From the NCBI GenBank assembly GCA_018350325.1, contig JAEVLN010000043.1, forward strand, positions 310,001 through 374,000: DNA of 64,000 nt, read 5' to 3'. Made by a program: the position numbers and the translations under genes. Positions 34,555 through 48,200 of this stretch are shown here, piece by piece (the stretch's first letter is position 1; the number at the start of each line of letters is the position of its first letter). Origin of the DNA: Globodera rostochiensis. Its lineage: Eukaryota > Nematoda > Chromadorea > Rhabditida > Heteroderidae. Below the pieces are notes generated by a model. The model worked only from the letters and a program-made list of their open reading frames with translations. It had not been told where the DNA came from and made no database searches.

Positions 34555-37500
34555 TCAATGTTCGCCCTCGCGCATAAATGTCAAAATGTCCTTTTTTGTA
34601 ATTATGCCAAGCAGTCGGCCGTTTGTGGTGACCATCGTTGTTCGGAGTCCCAGTTTTCTGAACATGTCGATCACTGTTTCCATCGGTGTCTGATCGGCCA
34701 CTGTCATTGGTGCCTAAAAGATTTGTAACTTTTTGCATGGCCATTTTGTCCAGACCATCCATCAACCCACCACATCCATAATGTGGCCAAGCTGAAGGGG
34801 TACCGGAACGCCGGCATATGTCGACGACGGCACAACATTTTCCCCGCTGACAAAGGCCGACGACTGTTGTTGCTGCCCATCGTCGGCCACCAAAAATTGT
34901 TGTGATGGAAACGATTGGTTGACAAGGTCCACATCGGTGGAGAAGTGCACCGGGGAGTTGGTGGTCACGTACGGTTGCGTTTTACGGGCATTCTTCAGCA
35001 CCGCGTTCAGGTCCATTCTGTGTAAAAAATTCAACAAAAATCAGTGCCCCCCCCCCTCCACTTCCCACACACACTGACCTCGTGCAAAACCCAACAACGA
35101 GCATTTGGCGATGGTCGTTCACCACCGGGAAGCCGTTACAATTTGTCTCTCTGAGCAATGCCTCCAACTCGCCCACCGTCATCGAGTGCTGTTCAATCAG
35201 TCGCATCTCAGCGCTCGACCGCATCACTTGGCCTGCAACGGTGGAATAGGGATACTCGTCTTTGTTGTCCAGGAACGGGTAGCCGTTGAGCTCAATGTGC
35301 GCGTCGTAAATGCCCTAAAAATGGGCGTAAAACCCTTTCAACAACATCGAAAACGCATTTTAAGTAACCAACCCGTCTGTAGATGGCGTCACCAACCCAT
35401 TTGGCAAACATGACCGCTGCCATTGTGGGCACGATGAATCTTAAAAGTTTTTTTTTCAATTTTCAAGATTTCTAAAAATAATTTTCAAAATCGTCGGTTA
35501 GAAATTGGTTTAGATGACTCGTTGTTGAACTAACTCAAGACTTCCAGTCAGCTCGAACATGATCACCACCAGCGAGACGGTCATTCTTAATAGATCAGAA
35601 GAAAGTAAAATAAATATAATTGCATTAGGAAAGCCAAATTTTTTTTTGTAAGATTTAATCGAAATTTGATCAGAATTTTTTAAACTCCTCCAAAATTAAC
35701 CGAACAGCAGCACTCACCGCGTAACACCGCCGAGCACAGCGGCGGCGCCGACCATCGCGTACAGGCCGGGCATGGCACAATCGCGACCAATTTGGCACGT
35801 CCACAGCTCACTGTTCGGGTAGGACTGTTGCAGTGCGTAGGTCAGCCCCTCCACTTTGATGCCGAGGAGACGGCCCGCAATGGCGCCCTGTGAAATAGTA
35901 AATATTACAGAAATTCGCTTTGTTAAAAAATAAAACCATGGCCAAGCTGGGTACGAACAAACCGGACGGCACTTTGACGCCAAAAGTGAATATTGTAAAC
36001 AACAGTTTGGCACCCAGTGCCATGATCAACTGCATAAAGGCTGTCTAAAAAAATTCAGCAATCCAACCCATGCCGTTAATTAAGCAAAAAATTGCATCAA
36101 AATACGCACATGCAATCCGTTGCCGAGGTCCCCCGTGTGGTAATTGTCGTCCACTTTGTCCACAACAACCCCATAAGTTATGTTTCGGTTGTAGTCGCAC
36201 AAGTCCATGGTGTAGTCCTCGGGACCGCATCGGTCAAACAGCTTCAAAATGCGTTGGGGGACAAATTTCAAATATATGTATACAGACAGATAGACCTGCT
36301 TGATCAGCGCGCTGGCACTCTTTCTGGTGTAGGGATTAAAGAATGACATGGCACCAGTGATGGCAGTGACAATGATCACTTCGTAGACCGGATTTGCGCC
36401 TAACCAACGACTGTTTTTCCGATACGCGCACCACCGGATATTGGCCCTGGAAGATTTTGAGTCTTTCATCATTAAAATTTAAAAGAAAAAATTAGTTTTA
36501 AGTTGTTTTTTTGCGGATAAAAATTGAACCGACCAAATGAACAGACTGCCAAGAATGCCGCCAAAAATGCCCAACATTGCGAATGGAATCAGTTCCATGA
36601 ATGTCCATCGCATCGAATAGTCCACGTGAAACAACGAAGTCTGTGTGGTCAAAAGGAACAAATTTAAATGAGTCAAAATGTTTTGAGTTCAATTTCCAAC
36701 AAAAAAAAACATTTAAAATTGAAAAAATGTTCACATTTTCAGTCCAATCCTAACAATTTAAATATAATACCCAATGATTCCACCTGATCACTGCCGAAAG
36801 GGTTGACAAAACGAAGAATGACGCCGGCAACCAACGCGCAGAAAAATGAACGCCACATCGTCTTCAGCGGGAAATAGTAACTCGCCTCCTCCAAACTGAA
36901 AAAAAAAATTCACATATTTTTTCTTTATTTTTTAGACAATTTTGATGTAAAAGCTAATCCAACCCAAACATTTCGCGTCGTCTGAATCCCAATTGGTTCA
37001 GCACCTGAACATCACTCCGCCGATTGGCGCTCCAAACGCAACGGAAACGCCCGCGGCAGCGGAAGCGCTCAGAATTTCGCGCTTTTTTGCCTCGTTCAGC
37101 CCGTACTTTGGGAAAAGGTAGGAGAAAATGTTGCCAATGCAGCATGCCAAGTGCACCATTGGACCCTCTTTGCCGAGACTGAGCCCTAAAACAAAAAGGC
37201 AACTGGTTGATGACGGCCCGGGAATTTCGACAAGTCCGGGACCGAAAAACGCCGCCATCACATACCGGAAGCCGATGCCAGAATAAGGCCCACCGATTTG
37301 ATGACGAAAGTCCATTTGCCGAGGTATCCGCGGATGACAAAGCCGGACAAAATGCATTTGATCTCGGGAATTCCCGAACCGCAGGCGTATGGGGCAAACG
37401 TGCGCACAAGTGATACCGCCAGCCCGGCCATGGCAACTTTGGAGCAAAAAAAATGTCATCATTTTAAGATAGGATTAGGCATTGTAAAATCATCTCGAAA

Positions 37501-38257
37501 ATTCCGTCCCGACAAAAAATATGAATTCAAACAAAAAAAAATTTCAATTAAGTGATGGTGCCCTCCTCCGCCTCCTCCTCACCTGCCCATAAGACGAAGA
37601 AAAAAAAGTCCAACGTGCCGTAGAGCCAATCCCTCTCGTAGTAATGGAACATCTCCGGCCATGTCGTCCAACTTTTGCAGTCGTTATCTATATTGTTTTT
37701 TACATAAGCAAAATTATTCAAAAACTGCAAAAAAAAAATTTTTTGAACATTTCGACTTCCACAAACGCTCGGTTCCGGAACCGAAACAAAACGTTTGTCG
37801 CAAAAACGGGAAGAATTTCGAAAACCGCCAAGTCTAGCCACACCACTCCAAACCTTTAAAAGCGCTGTCGTTGGCAGACCAACAGCAATGCTCCCGGTCC
37901 AACCAAAACCGGTCGGCACAAATGCCGTCCTTCAAGTCGCTCATCCATCGCGCCCCTATGTCAATGACACCGGCGATTGCGCCCGCCGCCAAGCCGACCA
38001 AAAGCACACAAATCCAACCGCTGCCCGCGTCCCAAATGGACGTCACCGAGCCGAATGGAAAGTCGTCGCGATAGCCTTCAAAAGAATGGAAAACGGAATT
38101 TAATTAATGCACAAAATGAGATTAAGAATAATATTAAATATCATTTCGAGATTGATCAACAAAAATCAACACCTTTAATGAATTTGTGCCTTAGCCGGTC
38201 GCGTGCCAAATCCCGAGGCCAGTCGATTGTGTGGAAATCGCCATATTTGCTGTACAT
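34555..38257 (-). CDS. CLC-family chloride/proton exchanger (ClC-3/4/5 type), at least 767 aa
   Basis: Sixteen exons keep phase from ATG 38257: 38257-38173, 38075-37854, 37687-37583, 37436-37266, 37185-37005, 36895-36784, 36640-36534, 36446-36296, 36241-36110, 36044-35937, 35887-35718, 35585-35535, 35439-35373, 35314-35079, 35017-34771, 34713-34555 (TGA). CLC signatures are all present: [29 protein letters not shown] with the gating glutamate, [18 protein letters not shown] with the EE proton-glutamate position, and [20 protein letters not shown]. Two C-terminal CBS domains follow; the second ends [15 protein letters not shown]. Members exchange Cl- for H+ in endosomes and lysosomes. The N-terminal [15 protein letters not shown] motif is typical of ClC-3/4/5; the C. 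elegans counterpart is probably clh-5. The frame stays open upstream of 38257, so the true N-terminus may be longer. One internal intron (36295-36242) is only 54 bp. Confidence 0.93.
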
Positions 38258-38760
38258 TATGTGAAACAGCAAGGGGATTTCAAAAAAAGCGCTTAAATTG
38301 TAGGTCAAATTTAATACACCACGAATGTACCAATTTATTTACCTAAATGGAATAAGACAAAAACCTCGAAAAAAACCGATAAATTTGGGCAACGCGATGC
38401 TTTTTTTTTAACGAAAACAGCATTCTTGGCATAACAAACAACATGACAAGAAGGCGCTAAATTCAAAATAAGAAATGGGCAGTGTCTGTCCAACTCACAC
38501 TGTCTGATTACCAATACACCGTCAGGAGGGGAAAATTTTCACGCGCCGCCCTGCCGGAACACAAAGCCGAGCAGTTCACTATCGTTGCGTTTCAAAAAAA
38601 TAGCATTTGCTGATCGTTTTTGATCATTAGCAACGATCAAAAGGTGCAAAAACGGGCTTATGAGCCGAGATGAATTACCTATATGTATCGTCATTGGTCA
38701 TTTTGCATCAAACTTGCACATTAGGAAAATTGGAGTTTTGCATTTTTATTAGATGTTCAC
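38258..38760. promoter_or_regulatory. Divergent intergenic region between CLC exchanger and ATG18
   Basis: About 500 bp separate the start of the minus-strand CLC gene and the plus-strand ATG18 gene, so both promoters must lie here. A short inverted repeat around TGATCGTTTTTGATCATTAG is visible near 38610-38640. No specific factor site is claimed, and an upstream CLC exon may begin within the first 100 bp. Confidence 0.4.
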
Positions 38761-41700
38761 ATGTTTTCGGCCGCCAGTGGATTTGTAGCTAATCAGGCAA
38801 TCACAAGCGCTCTTTGGAATATTGCCGAAAGCGGGGTTCACCAAGCAGAATATTTAGTGCACAATTATCTGCTTCCACCGTCAACAACAGGTTAGGCATC
38901 AGATTGATAGAGTTCGTAGTAGTTAATTGCTTCAAATTGTGCCATAAATGGTTGAAATGGATAAACTATACCAAATGCTAATCGTCTTAACGAATGGCTG
39001 TCGGCCTGTTTTGTTATTAGAATTCTATCCATCACATGCATTTTTTTCCGTTCCATGCACAATGCCTTTTTTCAAACAGATAACGGCATGGATCCCCAAC
39101 AGCAAACTCAGCCGAAAAAGATCTATTACGTGTCCTTCAACCAGGACAGCACTTGCCTTGCTGTGGGACATGACGACGGATACAGCTTCTACAATTTGCG
39201 CTCATTGGACCGTCTCGAGAAAATTTCGGACTCCCGAGGTCTTTGGACAGCTTGAGTAACCGAATTTGTTATGTAAATTTTTGCATTTTTAGTCCCAGAA
39301 CGCGCTTGTGTCGTTGAGAAGCTGTACAGCACTTCGTTGACCTGTGTGGTGTCGATGAAAAGCACACGGAAACTCCAGGTTTATTTGAAGGCACGTACTC
39401 AATAATACCCAGGACGCATTGCCTCCGGATTGTAATGCAAACCAAAAGTTTTGGAAAACATAATGAACCAGAACCCCGTTAATGAAATAGTAGCATTGGA
39501 CAAGAGTGTAGCAAGGGGGTGGGGCCCGCCCCCCCCCCCGAAAATTTTTTGAGAGAAAAAAAATTAAAGGGCGGACGGACCCTTTTGTTTTTCAAAATAT
39601 TGTAATTTTAGACCAAAAATACATCCCTATTGGGACACAAAAATTTTTCCTAAAAAGTTGGCCGAAAAATGCAACAAAGTGGCCTTATCCTTACATTTAA
39701 AAAAAAGAAAGCATGTTATTTATTTTGTATAATTGAGACTTTTTGGTTTTGGGTTTTCTCGTCACTCATTTTTATTTAAAAAAAATGAAAGCATTCATTT
39801 AAATGTGCTTGCTTTTGCATGTTATTATATTGTGCAAAGGATTTTTAGGTGTTCCATTCGAAGATGGAAAATGAAATCTGTTCTCACACCTATGCCAGTT
39901 CGATTATCGCTGTTCGTATGAATCGTAAGGTATTTGTCGGGAGTTTAAAGATTTAGTTCAATTTATTTTATTCAAAAAATGAGCATTTTTTGTTTTAAAA
40001 TTGTTACTTGTCAACGCAAATGTTGATCACGTCAAAATTTTCACGCTTTGCATGATTTTTTGTTGCAGAGAGTAGTCGTCTGTTTGGAGGACACCATTCA
40101 CATCCACAACATCAGGGACATGAAGGTGTGTGGTGCGCCGTTGCCTAATGCCCTATCCAAACTGAACCCGTAAAATGTCCCAATCCCGCAGATCATGCAC
40201 ATGCTGAAGGACACGCCGCCGAACCCGAATGGCATCATCGATCTGTCCAACGACGACACAAACTGTTTCCTCGCTTTTCCTTGCTCGTCAAGCACTGGCC
40301 ATGTGTAAGCCATCAATTCCAACGAATTTGTATTTAATGCCTTTTTTGCGCTAAGGGTTGATTTTTTGGTATATAGTAAAGTTGGTGCCCCACCCCAGAA
40401 ACAACATTTTCCCGAAAGTGGGGGCCAGTTAAATAGTTTACAATTGAATTACTCGAATTACTTTGGTTTAGAACAATAAAAAATATCAGAATTAAGACAT
40501 ATATTTGACGCTGAAAATTTGAACACAATGTGCCAAATCACTGCGCATGATGGAGTGCTCGCGGCAATTCGCTTTAACCCCGAGGGCAACAAAATGGCGA
40601 CGGCATCGGAAAAGGTTTTCGTTTTCTCTGTCCATTAATCTCTCGGTAACAAAAACGGTTGTGTGGGACATTTTTGTGAGACAAAATCGAATGATTTGTT
40701 TTGAAAACCTCCAATTTTGGATGGCTCTACAATTTGTTGAGGATTTTTTCCATTCCTCAGGGCACAGTGATTCGCGTGTTCTCCATCCCCAACGGGGAGC
40801 GACTGTACGAGTTCACGCGCGGCGTCACGCGCTACGCACAGATCAATTCGTTGGCTTTCTCGCATGACTCGCGCTATCTTTGCCTGTCTTCCAACACCGA
40901 AACGGTGTGAAAAGTTTCCAAAATTTGAAGCAAAAATCAAAAAAATATATATTTTTTTTGTTGTTGGAAATGCGACATCATGAGCTAATCAACTCTCGAC
41001 TTTAGGTTCATTTGTTTGCCCTTCTCACGCCGCTCGAGCAGCAACAGGCATACCACCACCATCATCACCAGTGCCAAAAGTGAGAATTGCATTTTCAATG
41101 GCAAAGTCCATTGCTTAATTGACGAAGCGCGCAAGCCTTTTTTAAATTATTTTCCATTTGTTTGGGCCTTTTCCGTCGTAACCTTCATTTTTTCCTTCGA
41201 TTTTCAACCAAAAACCTGAACATTTAAGTAGTTTTTTTTCTTTTTGACTTTTTGCTATATTTTTTAGGTCGGACGATGCTTCTCAAGAGGGATTGGGCGG
41301 TTGGGTCAGTTATTTGTCGCAGCAGGCCAGCGCCTACCTGCCCCAGCACGTCAACGAGCTAATGCTTCGCGAAAAGTCCACCGCAACGGCGCGCCTTCCA
41401 ATCCTTGGCACGCGGACTGTGGTGGCAATTCCACAAATTAAAGTTGGCCAAAAAAATTTTAGAAAAATTCTAACGCGTTCAGCAAAGCATTTCCGGTTGT
41501 TGTTGTTTTAGGGTGTCGACTATCTGATGGTGGCCAGCCAGGAGGGCTACCTGTTCTGCTACTCAATGCCTACCGAGTCTAATGCCGAGTGCAATTTGAT
41601 GCGGCAATACAGGATTGGCCCACCGCGTGCCGGCGGCACGGAAGCGGGTGACCAACAAGAAGCGGGGGAAGACGGCTGCTGTATTGAGGGCACGCCGGTC

Positions 41701-42276
41701 TCAATCCGTTCGGGACAGCGTCAAAGTCGCGGCTCGGTAGGGTGAAACTTTTTTGAGAAACAACACCAAAAACTTTTTTTTCAAGGAATCGGAACAACCG
41801 GCAAAAACCACCGCGGCTGCCGCCCAGACGCCCACACGAGCGTCGATGCGTGCAGGCAGTGGGGGCGGTTCCTCCTCGTCGTTGTCGTCCGCCTCTGCCG
41901 TAGCGCCCTCTGTCGCCAAACAACATTCGGTGCCACCGCCTCCGTTGCCGCCAAATCCGCCGAAGCGTAACATTCCGTCGTCCAAATCGAGCACACCCGT
42001 CAAAGAGACGAGCAAAGGTCAGCAAGCACCGCAAGTGCTCCGACTCGGAGCAGTTCGCCTCCACGGATTTAAATGTGTTTGACTGTTCTTCTTTTTTTTG
42101 GTTTAGCGAACGCAAACCCGTTCGACATGGAGGATATGCTGATTGCGCCATTGGAGGATGATGGTGAATCGGATTTGACAAATCCGGACATGGCCTCAAC
42201 AGAGTCTGATCATCTGAATATTGTGGCACCGCCGGCTGACTTGGACGATCTGGACGAGTTCCCACCACTCGCTTGA
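38761..42276 (+). CDS. atg-18: ATG18/WIPI-type PROPPIN autophagy protein, 587 aa
   Basis: Thirteen exons keep phase: 38761-38890, 39080-39238, 39293-39378, 39849-39929, 40069-40125, 40192-40304, 40497-40614, 40761-40904, 41006-41079, 41268-41442, 41512-41736, 41786-42017, 42107-42276 (TGA). The seven-bladed WD-type propeller shows [69 protein letters not shown] and SSNTETVHLF, matching WIPI1/2 and C. elegans ATG-18. PROPPINs bind PI3P and PI(3,5)P2 on autophagic and endosomal membranes. The usual FRRG lipid-binding motif reads FTRG here (EFTRGVTR). A His cluster and a Ser/Pro-rich linker lie late in the protein (exons 9-12), and an acidic tail ([15 protein letters not shown]) closes it. The start at 38761 is the first ATG of an exon that splices in phase to the conserved part; a shorter start at 39088 is possible. 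Confidence 0.92.
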
Positions 42277-43479
42277 GTCATTTTATGGATTGAAATTTGT
42301 CATTTTTTTTTAAATTTGATATGCAACGGTAGTTGATGAGATCTTATTCACATACACACGCAACGCTTGTATTTATGTCACAGGTTGGCATTTGGTTAGT
42401 CGGCTAAACTTCAACAAATTGGATAGTAAATGGCACAAAAATGCCGGAATTTGATTTGCCAAAATAAGCCGAACACTGTTTTGACCCATTTTGTCAGTCG
42501 TGTGGCTTAGCCCAACGAACCAATCAAGCGGCATGAGTCATGCCGCATCATTGGTCGGCCAAACAGCCCAATTTGCCGCAGTTTGCCAACCTCTGATGTA
42601 TTGTGTACAAAAGCATATACAAATATTTTTGTGTGCGTTGATTCTTTCACAGCATGGCTTATTTTAATGAGAGGCATCATAGGGAAGTGCCCGTGTGTAC
42701 TACGGTAAAAAAAAAACAATTAAGCGCATTTTACACACTTAACTACTTGATTAAATTTTAACAAAATGAATTCATGTACATATATAAAGTTGAAATGTTG
42801 TGCAGGGTTTTTTGTGTTTACAGTAAGTGTTAGGGCCCTGATTTATATGCATTTGCATGTTTTAGTCCAATTGAGTTTCGATGAAATAGCTGCAAATGTC
42901 TGCCAAGTCTCCAAAAATTCACGAACGAGGTGTGAAAAAAATCCAAACTTGTCGTTTTATACTCATCTTTTTAAAAAACATGTGTGATAGATCAGTTACG
43001 GCTTCCATTTGGCCTTGTCGTGTTTAGTGACTCGACCAACCGTACCAATCACTATTCTGGTCTTCATATGTTACCTACCGTATATTGAATTCTTGACCAA
43101 ATTACTCTTAATTGGGCCAAAAATTGCATTTGCCAAAGGAAATCTTATGAAAATTTTCGCTTTTGGTCGGGTAACTTGCTTGTCGAGTGGGGGGAAGGGG
43201 GGACCCGGCTTCGCCCGTTCATGACGCTCCCTCAACCCATCCAACCTGCCCATGTGTGATTCTGAGCAAGGAGTGAGGGAATCGTGCAGATGTTACAAAA
43301 GCCTCTTATTGTCCGTAGACCGGTGGCTTACGATATTCTTTTCCGTTTTGCCTTTAGTTTTTATTTTTAATCACAATCACAACAAAATGACATTGTCCAC
43401 AAATGGTAAATAATTAATGTTCTTTCGACCTAATTATTAATAAACAAACGATAAAGCAATTGCTAATCGTTCCAAATAT
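42277..43479. other. Intergenic, no gene seen
   Basis: 3' flank shared by two converging genes: the atg-18 gene ending at 42276 and the small membrane-protein gene ending at 43480. No splice-linked coding exons were found. Confidence 0.45.
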
Positions 43480-44058
43480 CTATTTTGGCGGAAGTTGATC
43501 GATGCATTCGTCCAAATTATTTGTCACGGCTGCCGCCCTGTTGTTTTCGCGCCTAAAGAAATGCTTCATTCGAACACTTAAAATAACAGCGACTCGATAA
43601 GAACCAAAAAACAAATTTAAATATTCCGGGCGCTGGTGTTTTTGGCCAGGATTAAACCCCGAGATTCCGCTCGGGTCCTTTTTGCAACCCGGGACCCGTA
43701 TCCCCCCGGGTTTTTTTCGATTTTGCCGATCACTAAAAAGAAAATCCTCAAAACAATGCAAAAGCCGAGATTCTTGTTATCCAGCCTCCTCACCCTTTCG
43801 AACACCGTCGGATCGTCGTTTCGTGAGATGCAAAACCAATTGATGCAGGTAGTGGAGATAGCCTGTTTGAAACAAAAAAAAATTTGCTCCGTATTTTACT
43901 TGAAATAATAATTTTTAGCTGCTCAAGCACAACTCACTAAAAGAATGACAACAAAAGCCACTGATACCTGAAATAAAAGAGGTCGAGATGCATCAAAAAA
44001 ATTAACTAACCACGACGGGCCCGAAAAAATCTATGGCGTCAAATTCTACCTTTGGCAT
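43480..44058 (-). CDS. Small single-pass membrane protein, 76 aa
   Basis: Four minus exons keep phase 0 throughout: 44058-44011, 43967-43938, 43862-43794 and 43563-43480 (TAG). The protein starts MPKVEFDAIDFFGPVV and continues into a membrane helix built from exons 1-3 (VSVAFVVILLAISTTCINWF). A charged tail follows with RNDDPTVFER and an acidic end (NNLDECIDQLPPK). The last exon could instead begin at a nearer AG (GCG CGA...), giving a different tail; the chosen AG at 43564-43565 gives the longer open frame. The last intron carries CCCGGG-rich repeat sequence. The family was not recognised, but the small size, conserved phase and helix support a real gene. Confidence 0.6.
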
Positions 44059-45253
44059 TTTTAGTGAATGAATAAATGGATCTAAAATTTCAACGCATCA
44101 AAACTTAAACAATCCGCATTAGAGACTATTTGGTTTTCCAGGATTGGTTTAAGAAGTTGTGTTTTTAGGTTTACTCCAAAAATAAGCCAAGGTGGGCGAT
44201 GGGAGTAGCGGTCAGGGTCAGTTATGCCCCGCCGACAAGTTTGAAATGTTTGAGGTTCAGCCTCATTTTGGGGGGTTTTTTATAGGTTTTGGAATTCAAA
44301 CAATAAAAACCAAAGCAGAAATCCAGCATGAAATGGGCGCGGTTTCGTACGGTGTCTGGGAATTTGCGAGCAGAGTGAAGGAATAATCAAGGAAAGTGAA
44401 GAAAGAATGAAGTGAAAAGATCCCTGCGTTCCGACCTTTTATAGTGACTGAGAGCGGTAAGGTTTGCCGTACTTTTTGCCAAAACTTTTGCTCGTCATCG
44501 CATTTCTCATTAACTCCTCTTGCCGATCGAATGAGCTAACTCTGCGCGACTTTGCTTGTGCCAAGAAGGCAGCAAAACAATACACGATCACTTCTCACAA
44601 TAGTCAAAGACTTCCAGCTTCATGGCCAAAAACAACTCGTGAAGCACATAATTCTTAACAAATTTGTTTTTCTACCGGATTGATTGATTGATGCTTCTTA
44701 AACTGCTTGAGAAACTTTTTGGAAGTGTGGTTTGCCATTTTAAGACAATTCCTGGCAATTTCCATGCCCTAACAACATCATTCTTTCCCTTTTTGCGGTC
44801 TGGGTTTGTTCTTATTTTTTATTGTCTTTTTGGCGATATTCAAAATGATAATTATTAAAGCGAAGTCTTTAAAATATTTAAGTTTAATTTCAGTCCCCCA
44901 AACGAAAAATTGGGCAAAATTAGGTATGTTTCTCAACAAACTTCGCCGGGTCCAATGACCCGAGTACCCGGGTTTTTAAAATCTCACAATACATTTCATT
45001 TAAAAAAGTAAATTTTATTTTTTAAAGATCCGGACTTCTTTAAAAAAGTACAACTTGGCCTCCCTGGTTTTGGGGCTAAATTAGGACTCTTGACCCTACT
45101 TTTTGACTTTATCCCGCGTTTGCTCGAAGATAGCTCGTTGAATGCTTTCATTTGGCTGTAATGGATGGGTTGGTTATAACCAAATTTCTATTTGTTTTCA
45201 GGAATTCCCCCTTTAAAGGCAATAATTGATTTCCGACTTCCAAACATTTAAAG
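44059..45253. other. Intergenic with a dispersed repeat
   Basis: No exon is supported. About 44683-44811 matches 49240-49366 in direct orientation (GATGCTTCTTAAACTGCTTG; TTAAGACAATTCCTGGCAA; CATCATTCTTTCCCT). Confidence 0.45.
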
Positions 45254-48200
45254 ATGCAATCTTTCGAAAACGATTTTTCTCTCTACAATACTAATAATGA
45301 GCAACAACCGAAGAAGCGCTACTCAGACCGCGAGGTTTGCATTTTTAGCCAATCACTGAGCACGCAGACTCTTAACCAGAAAACATTTTATGGGGGGGGG
45401 GTTGGAATTTGTCAAAGAATTAGTCAGAAACGACAGAAGTCTAATTTCCGTTCAGGAGGTGAGGTCATGGAAAAATTGCCAATTTTTGGCTTTTTCGCTA
45501 GAGAAAAACCTCCGGGTACGGGAAGAATGAACACTTCGAAAATGAGTGATCGATTGAGTACTCCTTCAATTTGTAGGTGCTGTTTATTCCGCCGTGGGAG
45601 ACTAAAATTGGGCAGCTCCAGCAGGTAGTGCGAACCATCCAGCGCAACTCTGACGCGGTGTTGGACAATCGGTTTGTTTTGGACAAAATTTGAATTTTTC
45701 TGTTTGAAAATTGCTGTAATAAATAGGCATGGAGAAGAAAAAAACAAATGCTTCTTTTTGAAAATTCTAACTTTAACAATATTTAGTGGTGCCGTTATCG
45801 TCCGCTGTTATCCGGTGAGAGAGGGAAGAAGCAGGCCCATAACCAGGGGACAGCCCCCTCCTCCCCCCAGAATTGGAAAATTTTAATTTGTTGCAGCAAA
45901 AAATCTGAAGTTCGGGCCAATATTTTTTTAACAAATTTTGGTACGTTCCTGTTTTCGGGCCTAAAATTCAAATTTTAAAAAAGGTCAATATTTTCCTGCA
46001 CAGTACCGAAGTGGCACGTACATGCATTTGGTGTACAATTTGATCTACGCCACGTTGGCCTCAAACGCGCAGTTTGGCCCGGCACAGTCTCCCAACGAAA
46101 TTCGGCCCATTTTACTCAACTACAACACGCAACAAGTTCGTGATTGTGACGTGCAATTGATAATGGAAACGGATCATAACAAGATGGGCACGCCCAAAAA
46201 TTTACGGGGGTGCTGAACTTTATGTTCATGTTTGTTTTACATTTATGAGAGTTGAATGGGATGGCCTCCTCCGCTTCCCCCCTTGACTCCATGCAAAATT
46301 GTTATATTTCAGTCTGCGTCTAACCCAAGCGTCGTTGGCCCTCAGGCGGCCGCGTTCACCAGCGGCGTCCTTCACTTTGGCCAGCAGCAGCAATGGACCG
46401 ACTTTGTGCTGATCCGTGTGCACTTTAGCAGCCACGAGCCGGCCATGTGCTTCATGCAGTCATTCAACCGGTTGGCAAAATGTTATTGAATTAAATATTT
46501 CCTAAATTCAGTCGAAATTTGTTGTAAGACGTCGGGGTTTTGGGTTTAAAAAAAGCCCGGACTTGTTCAATTTTTTATGTTATATATTTATATTTTATTT
46601 GCAATAAAATGTGGCTTTTAAAAGATCGGTTGTGCGTGTGTTCGATCGGCGTCAGATGCGAATGCCATTTTGCCATGCGGATTTGACGCGGCCGGAGCGC
46701 GTGCTGCGCAACCATTTGCAGCAGCTGTGCGACGAGAAGAACAGCGGCGCCAACAACAGGGTCCGTGTAATTTGTTTTGTAAACTTTTTATGCTTAAATC
46801 TGATTGTTAAAAAAAAGTTGCTCATCAAATCGTTGGTCAACCAAATTTTGAATTGCCCATCCCTCTCTGATCACATATTTCAATACAAACAGCTCGCCAA
46901 ATTTGACCATATTATATATTAAGGCCCCAACGCAGCAGCAATACCGTGGACGTTTTTTCAGTTTTGCTCCGCGCTATTACCACAATGGATTTCAGATGTA
47001 CAAGGTGTACGGCGACCCATCATTATATCTAAAATAATTAATTAATTTTTTTTTTTGTTAATAAAGGATTTTTCAAGTGGACGTGTTGAGCTTGTGCCGT
47101 GGGAACAGTTTTCGGAGTCGCAGTATTTGCACGTGTTGGTGGCCTCACTGCGAAAGTTTGCGGCGATGTACAAGCAGAAAGAGTGGGTTTTGTTTTTGGA
47201 ATTTGGTCATTTTTCTTTTTTTTCCCCATTCTGGAAATAAAAGCGCACATGAGCTCGAATCGTTGGACTGTTCCACCACCCAATTCCTTTCAGGTGTTTT
47301 GTGATAATTCAAAATGTTGCTGAACACACCGGCAGCTCGGAGGCGGACATGGAACGGATCACCAGTGTTGTGTACAGCATTGTGTCCACCGAGGCATATC
47401 GCCAGCGCTGCATTCACATAAAAGTCAGTTGGGACGGAGGGGTGCTCAACAGTAGCACATTTTTGAATATTTGAAGAAGCAACTCCTCTTTCCATTTCCA
47501 GCAGAAGCTCGAGATGTTCAAGAACGCTGCCACGGGCACTTTTGCCGACCAGCAACAGCACGCGTATGCCACTGCTGGCGCGCCGCCGTTTTCACATGCC
47601 AGCAATCATTTGCCGCAGCGAATTGAACGCTTGCCGCGACGCACCGGCGGTGCTTCACGCGCAACGACGGCACAACAAAATGGGGCATGTTATTTTTGTG
47701 GTTTTCTATTGGTTCAAAAAGTGATGTTTAGCAACAGAAGAAGGGCGTTGGAGAGGCGCAGAAGCAACAGAAAGAAGGGCACAGTGCCGGAGGCGAAGGC
47801 AAAGAAAGTTGGCATTTGTTGTCTTTTTCCCCTTTTTAGAAACTTTTTCCTAGCGATGGCAACGCGTCCGCCGCTCATCCGTGTCCAGTTTCGTGTCCGT
47901 GAGGCTGCAATTGCATTTTGCCAGATGTTCAAGGTTGATGAATTTGATGATTGATTGATTCTTTTTGTATATTTTGTTCTTTTTGCCACAAAAAGATCAA
48001 CCAAGTTGCTTCTGCTTGCTTTGAAACATTGCCAAAGTTTTCAGGAGCACCAAATGGTTCTGCAACAAAAACGACGGGAACAACAGCAGATGTCTGGGAA
48101 AGATAATGATGAGGGCGCGACTCAACAAAATGCGAAAGGCAATGATTGTGATGTGGAGGATCAAACGGATTCCTACTCCGACCTCTCCGATTTGGACGTG

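Noticed and set aside
44192..44658. Two short plus-strand frames
   Set aside because: No hydrophobic, domain or splice evidence; AT-rich intergenic DNA.
47038..47561. Minus-strand frames across the large unrecognised gene
   Set aside because: Shadows of plus-strand exons that keep phase with each other.
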